A stretch of 64,000 bases of DNA from Pseudomonadota bacterium (GTDB lineage: Bacteria > Pseudomonadota > Alphaproteobacteria > Acetobacterales > Acetobacteraceae), in assembly GCA_021798915.1 (NCBI GenBank), contig JAJZBM010000001.1, positions 186,001 through 250,000 on the forward strand, given 5' to 3'. Made by a program: the position numbers and the translations under genes. Positions 40,136-49,254 of the stretch are shown piece after piece. The notes beneath the pieces are model-generated. The model worked only from the letters and a program-made list of their open reading frames with translations, was not told the DNA's origin and did no database searches. Position 1 is the stretch's first letter. Every line of letters begins with the position of its first letter.

Positions 40136-40147
40136 GCCTCCTGAGGC
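40136..40147 (-). terminator. Weak candidate terminator hairpin after the XRE gene
   Basis: gcctc-ct-gaggc; on minus strand followed by gtttttctcaaaaaat. Confidence 0.4.
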
Positions 40148-40165
40148 AGGCCATGGAACGAATCT

Positions 40166-40669
40166 TTAGCGCCCGTGCATCGCCGCCGATTGGGCGGCGA
40201 GCGCGCGGGCCATATTGCTCAACGCTTCCTGGTGCTTGAGATTGTCGATCGCGGCGAAATTGCGGGCGAGTTCGAGGCACATGCGCTGGCGCGGGGTCGC
40301 TGCCTGGGTCTCCTCGTCCGGTGCCAGCCCTTCGAAAAACCACGCGATCGGCACCCCGAGCACCACCGCGATATCATAGAGCCGACCAGCCGAGATGCGG
40401 TTGAAGCCGCGCTCGTATTTATGCGCCTGCTGGTAGGTGACGCCGATCATCTGGGCGAGTTGCTGCTGCGAGAGGCCGAGCATGGTGCGACGTTCGCGGA
40501 TGCGCGCGCCGACATGGCGGTCGGCGAGGCTGGCGCGGCCGGCGGCACGGCTTTCGCGCGGCGCCGCATCCTCGAATCCGGCCGCGTGCAGCCCGTCCAG
40601 CGCGAGCGACCCCTCGCTTTCGTCCTCCGCCGCGTTATAGCGGGGGGTGGTTGCTTCATGGTTGGACAT
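40166..40669 (-). CDS. XRE-family helix-turn-helix transcriptional regulator
   Basis: RIRERRTMLGLSQQQLAQMIGVTYQQAHKYERGFNRISAGRLYDIAVVLGVPIAWFF; start set at ATG 40669. Confidence 0.92.
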   Translation of the reverse strand: MSNHEATTPRYNAAEDESEGSLALDGLHAAGFEDAAPRESRAAGRASLADRHVGARIRERRTMLGLSQQQLAQMIGVTYQQAHKYERGFNRISAGRLYDIAVVLGVPIAWFFEGLAPDEETQAATPRQRMCLELARNFAAIDNLKHQEALSNMARALAAQSAAMHGR

Positions 40670-40846
40670 GGCGGCCTCCGAGACGATCGAAAACAAGGAA
40701 AACTGCGGATTCTCACATCTTCTGGTCACGGGGTCATGCCCTGCGACCGTCTCTCCATGCGCGAATGTGGCACTTTTCCGAAAGATCGTCAAAGGAAAAA
40801 CGATATATTAACGTGCCGCCCTGGTTTCCTCCCGGAAATCCGCCAG

Positions 40847-41512
40847 TCAGCCGGGTTTGCCGCCGGATTTTTCACCCCGGGGTTGCGCCGGCGGCGCTTC
40901 GGCGGTCTTGCCGCTCTGACCCGCCCCACGCCGGGCCAGCTCCGCCCGCAACGCCGCGATCTCCGCCTGCAGCACCGCGATTTCGTGCTCGCGCTCGGCG
41001 GTTTCCTCGGCCGCGCCGGCCCGCGCCTCCCGCGCCTTCTGGAACGGCGAGAAAAAACTCATCGCCTGCTCCATCATCGCGAGATTACGCCGGCTCATCT
41101 CCTCGACCCCGGGGAATAGCGTGCCCACCGTCTGCTGCATCGCCCGGCGCATCTGCTGCTGCTGCTCGGCGAAACTCGCCATCGCCTGCTCCAGATAACT
41201 CGGCAGAAGCCCCTGAAAACCCTCGCCATAAAGCCCGATGAGCTGCCGTAAAAACCCGGTCGGGAGCAGCGCCCGGCCCTTGTTTTCCTCATCGACGATG
41301 ATCTGGGTGAGAACGGAGCGGGTGATGTCGTCGCCGGTTTTCGCGTCATAGACCACGAAATCCCGCCCCGCGCGCACCATGTCGGCGAGCGTGTCGAGCG
41401 TGATGTAGCTCGAACTTTCGGTATTGTAGAGGCGCCGATTGGCGTATTTCTTGATCACCAGCGGGGGGGCGGCTGGCGGCTCGGCGCGGCGCGGCGGCTC
41501 TGGCTCTGACAT
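40847..41512 (-). CDS. phaR: Polyhydroxyalkanoate synthesis repressor PhaR
   Basis: IKKYANRRLYNTESSSYITLDTLADMVRAGRDFVVYDAKTGDDITRSVLTQIIVDEE; start set at ATG 41512. Confidence 0.95.
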   Translation of the reverse strand: MSEPEPPRRAEPPAAPPLVIKKYANRRLYNTESSSYITLDTLADMVRAGRDFVVYDAKTGDDITRSVLTQIIVDEENKGRALLPTGFLRQLIGLYGEGFQGLLPSYLEQAMASFAEQQQQMRRAMQQTVGTLFPGVEEMSRRNLAMMEQAMSFFSPFQKAREARAGAAEETAEREHEIAVLQAEIAALRAELARRGAGQSGKTAEAPPAQPRGEKSGGKPG

Positions 41513-41634
41513 CGATCGTTCCCTATGTTGCGGCGCGTTATATCCCGCACTCTGCCCGCCTCCGCGAAGGGTGGCAAATCTCTCTCGACGACGGCGGACC
41601 GAATGACGAGGCGAAGACGGAAAATGGATGAGGC

Positions 41635-42105
41635 ATGAGCACCGCCAGAGCGTCCGGCACGCCGCCCGGCGGGGAAGACCCGCCGGACGACGCAACGGCC
41701 GGCGCGCCCGATCTCGCCGCCCTCGCGCAAGACTGGATCACGCTTTGGCAAAGCGAAATCACCGCCCTGATCACCGACCGCGAGACCCAGGACACCTGGC
41801 AGACCCTCGCCGCTCTCTGGGCCGGCATGATGGCGGGCGCCATTCAGGCGATGCCCCGATCCAATCCCGCGTGGTCCAACCCGCCCCACGGGCCGCCCCA
41901 CGGGCCGCCGCATGAGCCAGACCACGCCGCCGGCGCCGCTCAGCCGCCGCGGGCCACGGCCGCTGCTGCTCCATCTGACCCTCGCGATGCTGAAATCGAG
42001 CGCCTCCATCGCCGGCTTGCCGCCCTCGAGCGGCGCCTGGCCCGGCTGGAACCCGCGCCGAAATCCCCAATTCGTCCGCCTCGCGCAAGCAAGCGGCGAT
42101 CCTGA
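41635..42105 (+). CDS. Small PhaE-like / PHA synthase-associated protein (tentative)
   Basis: LAQDWITLWQSEITALITDRETQDTWQTLAALWAGMM then Pro-rich linker and coiled-coil tail; precedes and overlaps PhaC-like ORF. Confidence 0.5.
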   Translation: MSTARASGTPPGGEDPPDDATAGAPDLAALAQDWITLWQSEITALITDRETQDTWQTLAALWAGMMAGAIQAMPRSNPAWSNPPHGPPHGPPHEPDHAAGAAQPPRATAAAAPSDPRDAEIERLHRRLAALERRLARLEPAPKSPIRPPRASKRRS

Positions 42106-43159
42106 CGCCCTCGCCCGCGCCGTCCTCGCCGCCACCCTCGCCGAGGACCGCGCGCTCATCGCCGGCATCGCCGCCTATCGCCGCCACCCCTGGCGGCGCA
42201 CCCTCCCCGAGCCGCCGGCGATCTGGGCCGAAGGCGAAACCCGCCTCCTCGATTACGGCGGCGCAGGGCCGCCCATCCTCTTCGTCCCGAGCCTCATCAA
42301 TCGTGGCTATATCCTCGACCTCGACGACAGCGCCTCCCTGCTCCGCTTCCTCGCCGCCGCCGGCTTCCACCCGCTGCTCCTCGATTGGGGCTGGCCCGGC
42401 GAGCGCGAACGCCGCTTCACCCTCACCGACTACGTCGCCGGGCGGCTGGAACGCGCGATCGGCGCGATCGGGGGAAACCCCATCCTCGCCGGCTACTGCA
42501 TGGGCGGCCTGCTCGCCCTCGCCGCCGCACTCCGCCAGCCCAAACGTCTCCGCGCCCTCGCCTTGCTCGCCACCCCCTGGGATTTCCACGCCGACGACCC
42601 CGCCCGCGCGCGCGCCCTCGCCCGCCTGCTGCCGCTCATGGAACCGGCCTTCGCCCTCGGCCACAGCCTGCCGATCGACTGGCTGCAAACCCTGTTCGCG
42701 CTCGTCGATCCCTTCGGCGTCGGCGCAAAATACCGCGCTTTCGCGAAACTCGACCCGCGCTCCCCCCGCGCCCGCCGCTTCGTCGCCCTCGAGGACTGGC
42801 TGAATGACGGCGTGCCGCTCGCCGAGCCGGTGGCGCGCGAAACCATCGCCGGCTGGTACGGCGATAATACCCCGGCGCAAGGCGCCTGGCTCATCGCCGG
42901 GCTTCCCGTCGACCCAGGCGCGCTCCGCATGCCTTGCCTCATCGCGACGCCAAGCCGCGACCGCCTGGTGCCCCCCGCCAGCGCCCGCCCACTCGCAACC
43001 CTCATCCCCGGCGCCACCCTGCTCACGCCGCAGGCCGGCCATATCGGCATGATCGCCGGCACCAGCGCCGAAACCACGCTCTGGCGGCCACTGCTCGCCT
43101 GGCTGCAGCGGGTGGTGGGAGAAAAAGCGGGTAATGGGGGAAAAAATAGGGGGAAATAA
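41912..43159 (+). CDS. Poly(3-hydroxyalkanoate) synthase-like alpha/beta hydrolase (class III PhaC-like)
   Basis: ILFVPSLINRGYILDL, GYCMGGLLALAAALRQP (lipase box-like with Cys), EDWLNDGVPLAEPVARETIAGWYGDN, AGHIGMIAG. Confidence 0.85.
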   Translation: MSQTTPPAPLSRRGPRPLLLHLTLAMLKSSASIAGLPPSSGAWPGWNPRRNPQFVRLAQASGDPDALARAVLAATLAEDRALIAGIAAYRRHPWRRTLPEPPAIWAEGETRLLDYGGAGPPILFVPSLINRGYILDLDDSASLLRFLAAAGFHPLLLDWGWPGERERRFTLTDYVAGRLERAIGAIGGNPILAGYCMGGLLALAAALRQPKRLRALALLATPWDFHADDPARARALARLLPLMEPAFALGHSLPIDWLQTLFALVDPFGVGAKYRAFAKLDPRSPRARRFVALEDWLNDGVPLAEPVARETIAGWYGDNTPAQGAWLIAGLPVDPGALRMPCLIATPSRDRLVPPASARPLATLIPGATLLTPQAGHIGMIAGTSAETTLWRPLLAWLQRVVGEKAGNGGKNRGK

Positions 43160-43164
43160 GTCAG

Positions 43165-43205
43165 GCCAGGGCGCTGCCCTGGACCCGCCGGGGGCAGCGC
43201 CCCCG
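43165..43205. repeat. Intergenic tandem palindromes, member of the GTCCAGGGC...GCCCTGGAC family; candidate terminator between convergent phaC-like and dnaA
   Basis: ccagggc-gct-gccctgg (43165-43181) and ccgggggc-agc-gcccccgg (43187-43205). Confidence 0.65.
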
Positions 43206-43218
43206 GACCCGCAGCCTG

Positions 43219-44796
43219 TTAGGATTCCAGCATCCGGCGGAGAAGCTCGACATCCTCGGCGAAAGCGGCGTCGCGTTCCATCAACTCGCTCACCCGCGCC
43301 ACCGCGTGCATCACCGTGGTGTGATCACGATTGCCGAATTTGCGGCCGATCTCCGGCAGGCTGCGGCTGGTGAGCTGCTTGGCCAAATACATCGCGACCT
43401 GACGCGGACGGGCGACATTGCGCGCCCGCCGCGCCGAGGACATGTCGGTCAGGCGAATGTTCCAATGCTCGGAAACCTTGCGCTGAATCTCCTCGATGGT
43501 GATGCGGCGATCATGCGCCTTGAGGATATCGTGCAGAACTTCCTGGGTGGTCTCGAGGGTGATCGGCCGGCCGAACAGATTGGCATGCGCGATCAGGCGA
43601 TTGAGCGCGCCTTCGAGTTCGCGGACATTGGTGGTGATCTTGTGGGCCAGGAAATCCATCACCTTGGCCGGAACCGCAGCCCCGGCGCGGCTCGCCTTCG
43701 CCTCCAGAATGGAAAGCCGCAGCTCGAAGGTGGTGGCATGGAGGTCGGCAACCATGCCGCAGCCGAGCCGGGTGCGCAGACGATCCTCAAGCCCCGAAAG
43801 ATCGGAGGGCGACTTGTCGGCCGAGACCACGATCTGCTTGCCGGCATCGACCAGGGCATTGAAGGTGTGGAAGAATTCCTCCTGGGTGTTGTCTTTCCCG
43901 ATCAGGAACTGAAGATCATCGATCATCAGCACATCGGCGCCGCGCAACTGCTCCTTGAACTCCATCGTCGCCTGGCTGCGGATCGCGGCGATGAAGCGAT
44001 ACATGAATTTTTCCGCTGACATATAAGCAACCGAAACTCGCCCGCCGCCACGGCCGATCAGATCCCAGGCGATGGCATGCATCAGATGGGTTTTGCCGAG
44101 ACCAACCCCGCCATAGAGGAAAAGCGGGTTGAACCCCGGCACCGCCGGATGCTCCGCCACCCGCCGGGCGCAGGCATAGGCGAACTCATTGGGCTTGCCG
44201 ACGACGAAATTGTCGAAATCAAAGCGCTTGTCGAGGCCGGAGACATCGGTCGCCGGGCGCTCCGGCGCGGCACTCGCCGGGGAAGGAGAGGAAGGCGGGG
44301 GCGGGGCAGCGGCAAGGCCGGGTTTGGCCGCCGGCAGCGCTCGAGGGCGCGGCGGGCTTGCCAGACTCTCGGCGAAACCGCCGCCGCTCGGTGCCGCGCG
44401 GGCACCGAGCTTGCCGGCGCGCATATCGATCCGGCGCACCGCCGGGTTCTCCATCTGCCACAATAGCACCAGCCGCTCGCCATAATGGCGGCGCACCCAG
44501 TCACGAAGAAAGCGGGTGGGAAGAAGAATAGTGATCTCATCGCCGTCACATCCGGCGAGCACCATCTGACGGAGCCAGGAACGGTATTCGACCTCGCCGA
44601 CATCGGCTTGCAGCCGGCTGCGCACCCGGCTCCACTGCGCGGCCAGCGCGGCGTCGACCCCGCCCCCTACCTCGGACCCCAATTCGGCCCCCATCTCGGC
44701 CCCCACCGGCGCTTCGCCGTCCGTGGCCTTGTCGGCGCCCTCCAGGGCTTCGAAACCGCCGGCAAAAGCCGCGGCAAGATTGCGCTCCCGGTCCAT
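43219..44796 (-). CDS. dnaA: Chromosomal replication initiator protein DnaA
   Basis: FDNFVVGKPNEFAYACARRVAE, LFLYGGVGLGKTHLMHAI, VLMIDDLQFLIGKDNTQEEFFHTFNAL, ARPRQVAMYLAKQLTSRSLPEIGRKFGNRDHTTVMHAV; ORF extends to 44889, start at MDRERN (44796) is a guess. Confidence 0.96.
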   Translation of the reverse strand: MDRERNLAAAFAGGFEALEGADKATDGEAPVGAEMGAELGSEVGGGVDAALAAQWSRVRSRLQADVGEVEYRSWLRQMVLAGCDGDEITILLPTRFLRDWVRRHYGERLVLLWQMENPAVRRIDMRAGKLGARAAPSGGGFAESLASPPRPRALPAAKPGLAAAPPPPSSPSPASAAPERPATDVSGLDKRFDFDNFVVGKPNEFAYACARRVAEHPAVPGFNPLFLYGGVGLGKTHLMHAIAWDLIGRGGGRVSVAYMSAEKFMYRFIAAIRSQATMEFKEQLRGADVLMIDDLQFLIGKDNTQEEFFHTFNALVDAGKQIVVSADKSPSDLSGLEDRLRTRLGCGMVADLHATTFELRLSILEAKASRAGAAVPAKVMDFLAHKITTNVRELEGALNRLIAHANLFGRPITLETTQEVLHDILKAHDRRITIEEIQRKVSEHWNIRLTDMSSARRARNVARPRQVAMYLAKQLTSRSLPEIGRKFGNRDHTTVMHAVARVSELMERDAAFAEDVELLRRMLES

Positions 44797-45140
44797 GCCG
44801 CTATTGCCTGACACTGCCTCGCCCACCTTAATGCTCCCCCGGCACAGCCCCCCGTTCGCCACGAGGATCGTGGGGCAGCCCAAAACCACCTATTGCGCCT
44901 ATCGCGCTGGCCCCGGCCGGGGCGCGCGATCAAATCATCGTCCATAGACAGAATTGAGAAGGGGGGACACTAGACCGAAGGTCCGGCGGAAGCAACCACG
45001 AAAGTCGCCGAGGGGAAATTAGTGCAAATCGAGTGAATTTGACTATCAAACAGCAAAAAAACCACTTGCCCATCCCTGCCGAGCAAGCGTTTTTACTTTT
45101 GCGGGGCGCGATTACGGCACGGGAATTGGGCGCAGAATAC

Positions 45141-45170
45141 CAAATCCGTGCCGTCGCTCTGACACGGATT
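45141..45170. promoter_or_regulatory. 9-bp inverted repeat (aaatccgtg...cacggattt) between rpsT and dnaA
   Basis: Direct reading; 12-nt loop. Confidence 0.5.
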
Positions 45171-45190
45171 TGTCATCTTCAGCCGCGCGA

Positions 45191-45213
45191 CCCGCAGTCG
45201 TCAAGACTGCGGG
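45191..45213. terminator. Strong hairpin just 3' of rpsT
   Basis: cccgcagtc-gtcaa-gactgcggg; no clear U-tract on the rpsT strand. Confidence 0.5.
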
Positions 45214-45223
45214 TGCAAAATTT

Positions 45224-45493
45224 TCACGAAAGCGAAAGTGCCTTGATGCGCGCAGCCAAGCGCGAGACCTTGCGCGAGGCGGTGTTCTTCGGCAGCACGC
45301 CCTTGCCGGCGGCGCGCTGCATTTCCGGCTCGGCGAGGCGGAGCGCAGCCGCGGCCTCGTCCTTGTTGCCGCCGGCGATCGCCGCCTCGACCTTGCGGAT
45401 GAAGGTCCGCACGCGTGATTTCCGGGCGCGATTACGCTCGGTGCGGCGGGCCGTCTGGCGGATGCGCTTGCGCGCGGAAGCGGTATTGGCCAT
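45224..45493 (-). CDS. rpsT: 30S ribosomal protein S20
   Basis: [42 protein letters not shown]. Confidence 0.97.
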   Translation of the reverse strand: MANTASARKRIRQTARRTERNRARKSRVRTFIRKVEAAIAGGNKDEAAAALRLAEPEMQRAAGKGVLPKNTASRKVSRLAARIKALSLS

Positions 45494-45805
45494 GGGCCCT
45501 CATCACCATCACTAAGCGAACACTCACCCGGACATCCCCGAACGGAGACATGCCCCTTCGAGCCAGGAAGCGCCTTCTAGAAAGCCCCGCCGGGCCTGTC
45601 AAGCGGGCGTGTCAGGGGGCAGAGGAATCGGGTGACGGGCAAAAAGGGCCAACACTGAACTTGTAAAAGCCGAGCAGGCCCTTCCTGCCTTCCCAAGAAA
45701 TCCCTGAACAACGCGATTTTCTGGCCGAGTGGATGTCGGGCGAGCGATGATCGGCCGATCAAAACCGCAGCGTAAGGGATTTTTTCAAAGGTTCCTTAAT
45801 GGCGC

Positions 45806-46528
45806 TCAGGTCATGTATTGGCCGCCATTCATGGTCAATGTCGCGCCGGTGATGAAACCGGCTTCCTCGGCGGCAAGGAACACCACGCCGCGGGCGATCT
45901 CCGCGGCCTCGCCGAGGCGGCCGACCGGGATTTTCGCGATCACTTTCTGCAACGCCTCCTCCGGCACCGCGCGCACCATTTCGGTATCGATGTAGCCGGG
46001 GGCGATGGCGTTGACGGTGATGCCGTGCCGCGCCCCCTCCTGCGCCAGCGCCTTGGTGAAGCCGATCATCCCGGCCTTGGCGGCGGAGTAGTTCACCTGC
46101 CCGTATTGTCCGGCCTGGCCGTTGATGCTGCTGATATTGATGACGCGGCCGAATTTCTGCGCCCGCATCGCATCGAAGGTGAGCTTGCAGAGATTGAAAC
46201 AGGATGTGAGATTGGTCGCGATCACCGTATCCCACATCTCGCGCGTCATGCGCGCGAGCGTGGTGTCGCGGGTGATGCCGGCATTGTTGACGAGAACGGC
46301 GATCGGGCCGTGTCCCTTGGTGATCTCCGCGACCGCGATCTCGCAGGCATCATAATCGCCGGCATCGAAACGCAGCACCGCGATCCCGGTTTCCTCGGCA
46401 AACGCCCTCGCCGCCGCATCATTGCCGGCATAGCTCGCGACCACGCGGCACCCCGCAGCCTTGAGCGCTCGCGAAATCGCCGCCCCGATGCCCCGTGTTC
46501 CGCCGGTAACCAATGCGACTCGTTCCAT
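45806..46528 (-). CDS. phaB: Acetoacetyl-CoA reductase
   Basis: SDR: ALVTGGTRGIGAAISRALK, NNAGITRDTTLARMTREMWDTVIATNLTSCFNLCK, INGQAGQYGQVNYSAAKAGMIGFTKALAQE. Confidence 0.95.
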   Translation of the reverse strand: MERVALVTGGTRGIGAAISRALKAAGCRVVASYAGNDAAARAFAEETGIAVLRFDAGDYDACEIAVAEITKGHGPIAVLVNNAGITRDTTLARMTREMWDTVIATNLTSCFNLCKLTFDAMRAQKFGRVINISSINGQAGQYGQVNYSAAKAGMIGFTKALAQEGARHGITVNAIAPGYIDTEMVRAVPEEALQKVIAKIPVGRLGEAAEIARGVVFLAAEEAGFITGATLTMNGGQYMT

Positions 46529-46621
46529 GCTTGCCTCCCGTTATGAACTTCTCGCGGCAATCAGCCTAGCACGGCTTTTGGGGATTATGTTGAGCAAAAT
46601 CAATGTTGCGGCACAGCAAAT

Positions 46622-46656
46622 CGCGCTCCCCACTCGAATCTCGGGCGGGGAGCGCG
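46622..46656 (-). terminator. Candidate terminator downstream of phaA
   Basis: cgcgctcccc ... ggggagcgcg perfect 10-bp stem between phaA and phaB. Confidence 0.55.
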
Positions 46657-46661
46657 CTGGC

Positions 46662-47834
46662 TCAGCGTTCGACGCACATGGCAACACCCATGCCGCCGCC
46701 GATGCAGAGCGTCGCCAGGCCCTTATGGGCGTCACGTCGGGCCATCTCGGCGAGCAGCGTCACCAGGATGCGCGCGCCGGACGCGCCGATCGGATGGCCG
46801 ATCGCGATCGCGCCGCCATTGACGTTCACCTTCGCCGGATCCCAGCCGAGATCTTTGTTCACCGCGCAGGCTTGCGCCGCAAACGCCTCGTTGGCCTCGA
46901 TCAGATCGAGATCCTCGACGCGCCAGCCGGCGCGCCCCAGCGCCTTGCGCGAGGCCGGGATCGGGCCGGTGCCCATCAGCGCCGGATCGACGCCGGCGGT
47001 CGCGAAGGCGGCGATGCGGGCAAGCGGCGTCAGGCCGCGCTTGGCCGCCTCGCTCGCCGCCATCACGACGAGGGCGGCGGCGCCGTCGTTGATGCCGCTC
47101 GCATTCGCCGCCGTCACCGTGCCATCCTTGGTGAAGGCCGGGCGCAGCTTGGCCATCGCCTCGGCGGAGGCATCGTGGCGGATATATTCGTCCTCGCTCA
47201 CCACCACGTCGCCCTTGCGGCCCTTCACCGTCACCGGCGCGATCTCGCTTTGGAAACGGCCGGCCTTCTGCGCCGCGCTCGCCTTCTGCTGCGAGGCGAG
47301 GGCAAAGGCGTCCTGCTCCTCGCGGGTGATCTGATAGGCACGGGCGACGTTCTCGGCGGTGACGCCCATGTGATAGCCGTTGAAGACGTCCCAGAGCCCG
47401 TCCTTGATCATGGTATCGACGAAGCCGAGATCGCCCATTTTCACGCCGGCGCGGAGATGCGCCGCGTGCTGGGCGAGGCTCATGCTTTCCTGGCCGCCGG
47501 CGACGACGATCCGGCTCTCACCGCTGATCACCTGCTGCGCCGCGAGCGCCACGGCGCGAAGGCCGGAGCCGCAGACCTGATTGATGCCGAACGCCGTCTT
47601 GTCGTCCGGGATGCCGGCGGCGCGGGCCGCCTGGCGGGCCGGGTTCATGCCCTGACCGGCGGCGAGGATCTGGCCGAGGATCACCTCGTCGACGTCTGCG
47701 GGGTCGAGTTTCGCGCGGCTCATCGCCGCCGTGAGCGCGGTCGCGCCGAGCGTGTGCGCCGCAACCGACCCGAAAGCGCCGTTGAAGCTGCCGACCGGGG
47801 TGCGGGCTGCGGCGACGATGACGATATCTTCCAT
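46662..47834 (-). CDS. phaA: Acetyl-CoA C-acetyltransferase (beta-ketothiolase)
   Basis: [73 protein letters not shown]. Confidence 0.96.
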   Translation of the reverse strand: MEDIVIVAAARTPVGSFNGAFGSVAAHTLGATALTAAMSRAKLDPADVDEVILGQILAAGQGMNPARQAARAAGIPDDKTAFGINQVCGSGLRAVALAAQQVISGESRIVVAGGQESMSLAQHAAHLRAGVKMGDLGFVDTMIKDGLWDVFNGYHMGVTAENVARAYQITREEQDAFALASQQKASAAQKAGRFQSEIAPVTVKGRKGDVVVSEDEYIRHDASAEAMAKLRPAFTKDGTVTAANASGINDGAAALVVMAASEAAKRGLTPLARIAAFATAGVDPALMGTGPIPASRKALGRAGWRVEDLDLIEANEAFAAQACAVNKDLGWDPAKVNVNGGAIAIGHPIGASGARILVTLLAEMARRDAHKGLATLCIGGGMGVAMCVER

Positions 47835-48059
47835 GATGTCACTTCCTCCTGAAGCCGTGATCGGCCCGGCGGTTCGGGCGAGGCGCCAAGACGGCGCATC
47901 CCCGGAAGGCGGGCCGCTCGGAAAAGCCTAGGCCGCCCGCGCCCCGCCCGCCAGGGGGGATCAAGAAGAAGACGCGGAGGGGAAGGCCGGGGGTTGGCGC
48001 GGCGCCGCCGGCGCGATACGAGCAGGCGGTTCGCAACCCTCGCGCCGGAGGATCTCCCC

Positions 48060-48302
48060 ATGCCCGCCACCGCGCCCCCGCGCCCCGTCGCCGATCTTTC
48101 CTTCGAGGACGCCATGGCCGAGCTGGAGCAGATCGTGCGCGCCCTGGAGGAAGGGCGGCAGACACTCGAAGACGCGCTCGCCGCCTATGAGCGCGGCACC
48201 GCGCTCCGCCAGCATTGCGAGACGCGGCTGGCCGAGGTGGAGGCGCGCATCAACGCCATCGTGGTGACCGAGGACGGGCTCACCACCCGCCCGGTGGCGT
48301 GA
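48060..48302 (+). CDS. xseB: Exodeoxyribonuclease VII small subunit
   Basis: LSFEDAMAELEQIVRALEEGRQTLEDALAAYERGTALRQHCETRLAEVEARI. Confidence 0.95.
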   Translation: MPATAPPRPVADLSFEDAMAELEQIVRALEEGRQTLEDALAAYERGTALRQHCETRLAEVEARINAIVVTEDGLTTRPVA

Positions 48303-49237
48303 TGACGGAGATCCCGCCCGCCGCGCCGGCGACGCCCGATCACGCCCCCGATCCCCGGCTCGCGGCGGCGCTCGGCGCGGCGGCGGCGCGGGTCACGGCG
48401 GCGCTGGAGACCCTGCTCGTGATCCCCGAGGGGCCGGAGGCGCGCCTCTTCGAAGCCATGCGCTATGCGACGCTCGGCGGTGGCAAGCGGCTCCGCGCTT
48501 TTCTGGTCTTGGAGAGCGCGGCGCTGTTCATGGTCAACGCCACCTGCGCCGCCCGTGTCGCCGCCGCGGTCGAGATGCTGCACGCCTATTCGCTGGTGCA
48601 TGACGATCTGCCGGCGATGGATGACGACGATCTCCGCCGTGGCCAACCGAGCACCCATCGCGCCTTCGACGAGGCGACCGCTATTCTGGCCGGCGATGCG
48701 TTGCAGACCCGCGCCTTCGAGGTGCTGGCCGAGCCCGACACCCATTCCGACCCGCAGGCGCGCGCCGAGCTGGTGCTGGCGCTGGCCCATGCCGCCGGCG
48801 CCCGCGGCATGGTCGGCGGCCAGATGATCGACATGGCGGCGGAGGGCAAACGGCTGAGCGAGGCCGAGGTGGTGCGGCTGCAAGCGCTGAAAACCGGGCG
48901 GCTCATCCAGTTCAGCGCCGAGGCCGGCGCCATTCTCGGCCGCGCCCCGCACGCCCAGCGCCAGGCGCTGGCCTGGTACGGCCGCGATATCGGCGCCGCG
49001 TTCCAGATCGCCGATGACCTGCTCGATGCGCTCGGCACCACCGCGGAAACCGGCAAGACCGCCGGCAAGGACGAAGCCGCCGGCAAGGCGACGCTGGTTT
49101 CCATCCTCGGCCCCGAGCGCGCCCGCGCCCAGGCGCTCCTGCTCGCGGAACAAGGGGCAAGCCATCTCGATATTTTTGGCGAGCGCGCCGCCAATCTCCA
49201 CGCGCTGGCCCGCTTCGTCGTCGCGCGGCGACACTAG
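48302..49237 (+). CDS. ispA: Polyprenyl (farnesyl/geranylgeranyl) diphosphate synthase
   Basis: GGKRLRAFLVLES, HAYSLVHDDLPAMDDDDLRRGQPSTH, DDLLDALG; overlaps xseB. Confidence 0.95.
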   Translation: MTEIPPAAPATPDHAPDPRLAAALGAAAARVTAALETLLVIPEGPEARLFEAMRYATLGGGKRLRAFLVLESAALFMVNATCAARVAAAVEMLHAYSLVHDDLPAMDDDDLRRGQPSTHRAFDEATAILAGDALQTRAFEVLAEPDTHSDPQARAELVLALAHAAGARGMVGGQMIDMAAEGKRLSEAEVVRLQALKTGRLIQFSAEAGAILGRAPHAQRQALAWYGRDIGAAFQIADDLLDALGTTAETGKTAGKDEAAGKATLVSILGPERARAQALLLAEQGASHLDIFGERAANLHALARFVVARRH

Positions 49238-49254
49238 GGCGACGCGCCGGCGAC

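Noticed and set aside
44797-45223. Possible oriC next to dnaA
   Set aside because: No clear DnaA-box (TTATCCACA-like) cluster seen between dnaA and rpsT.
45033-45515. ORF ending in MGPHHHH, reminiscent of a His-tag
   Set aside because: It is antisense to rpsT and its leader; the HHHH comes from catcaccatcac in the rpsT 5' region, not an engineered tag.
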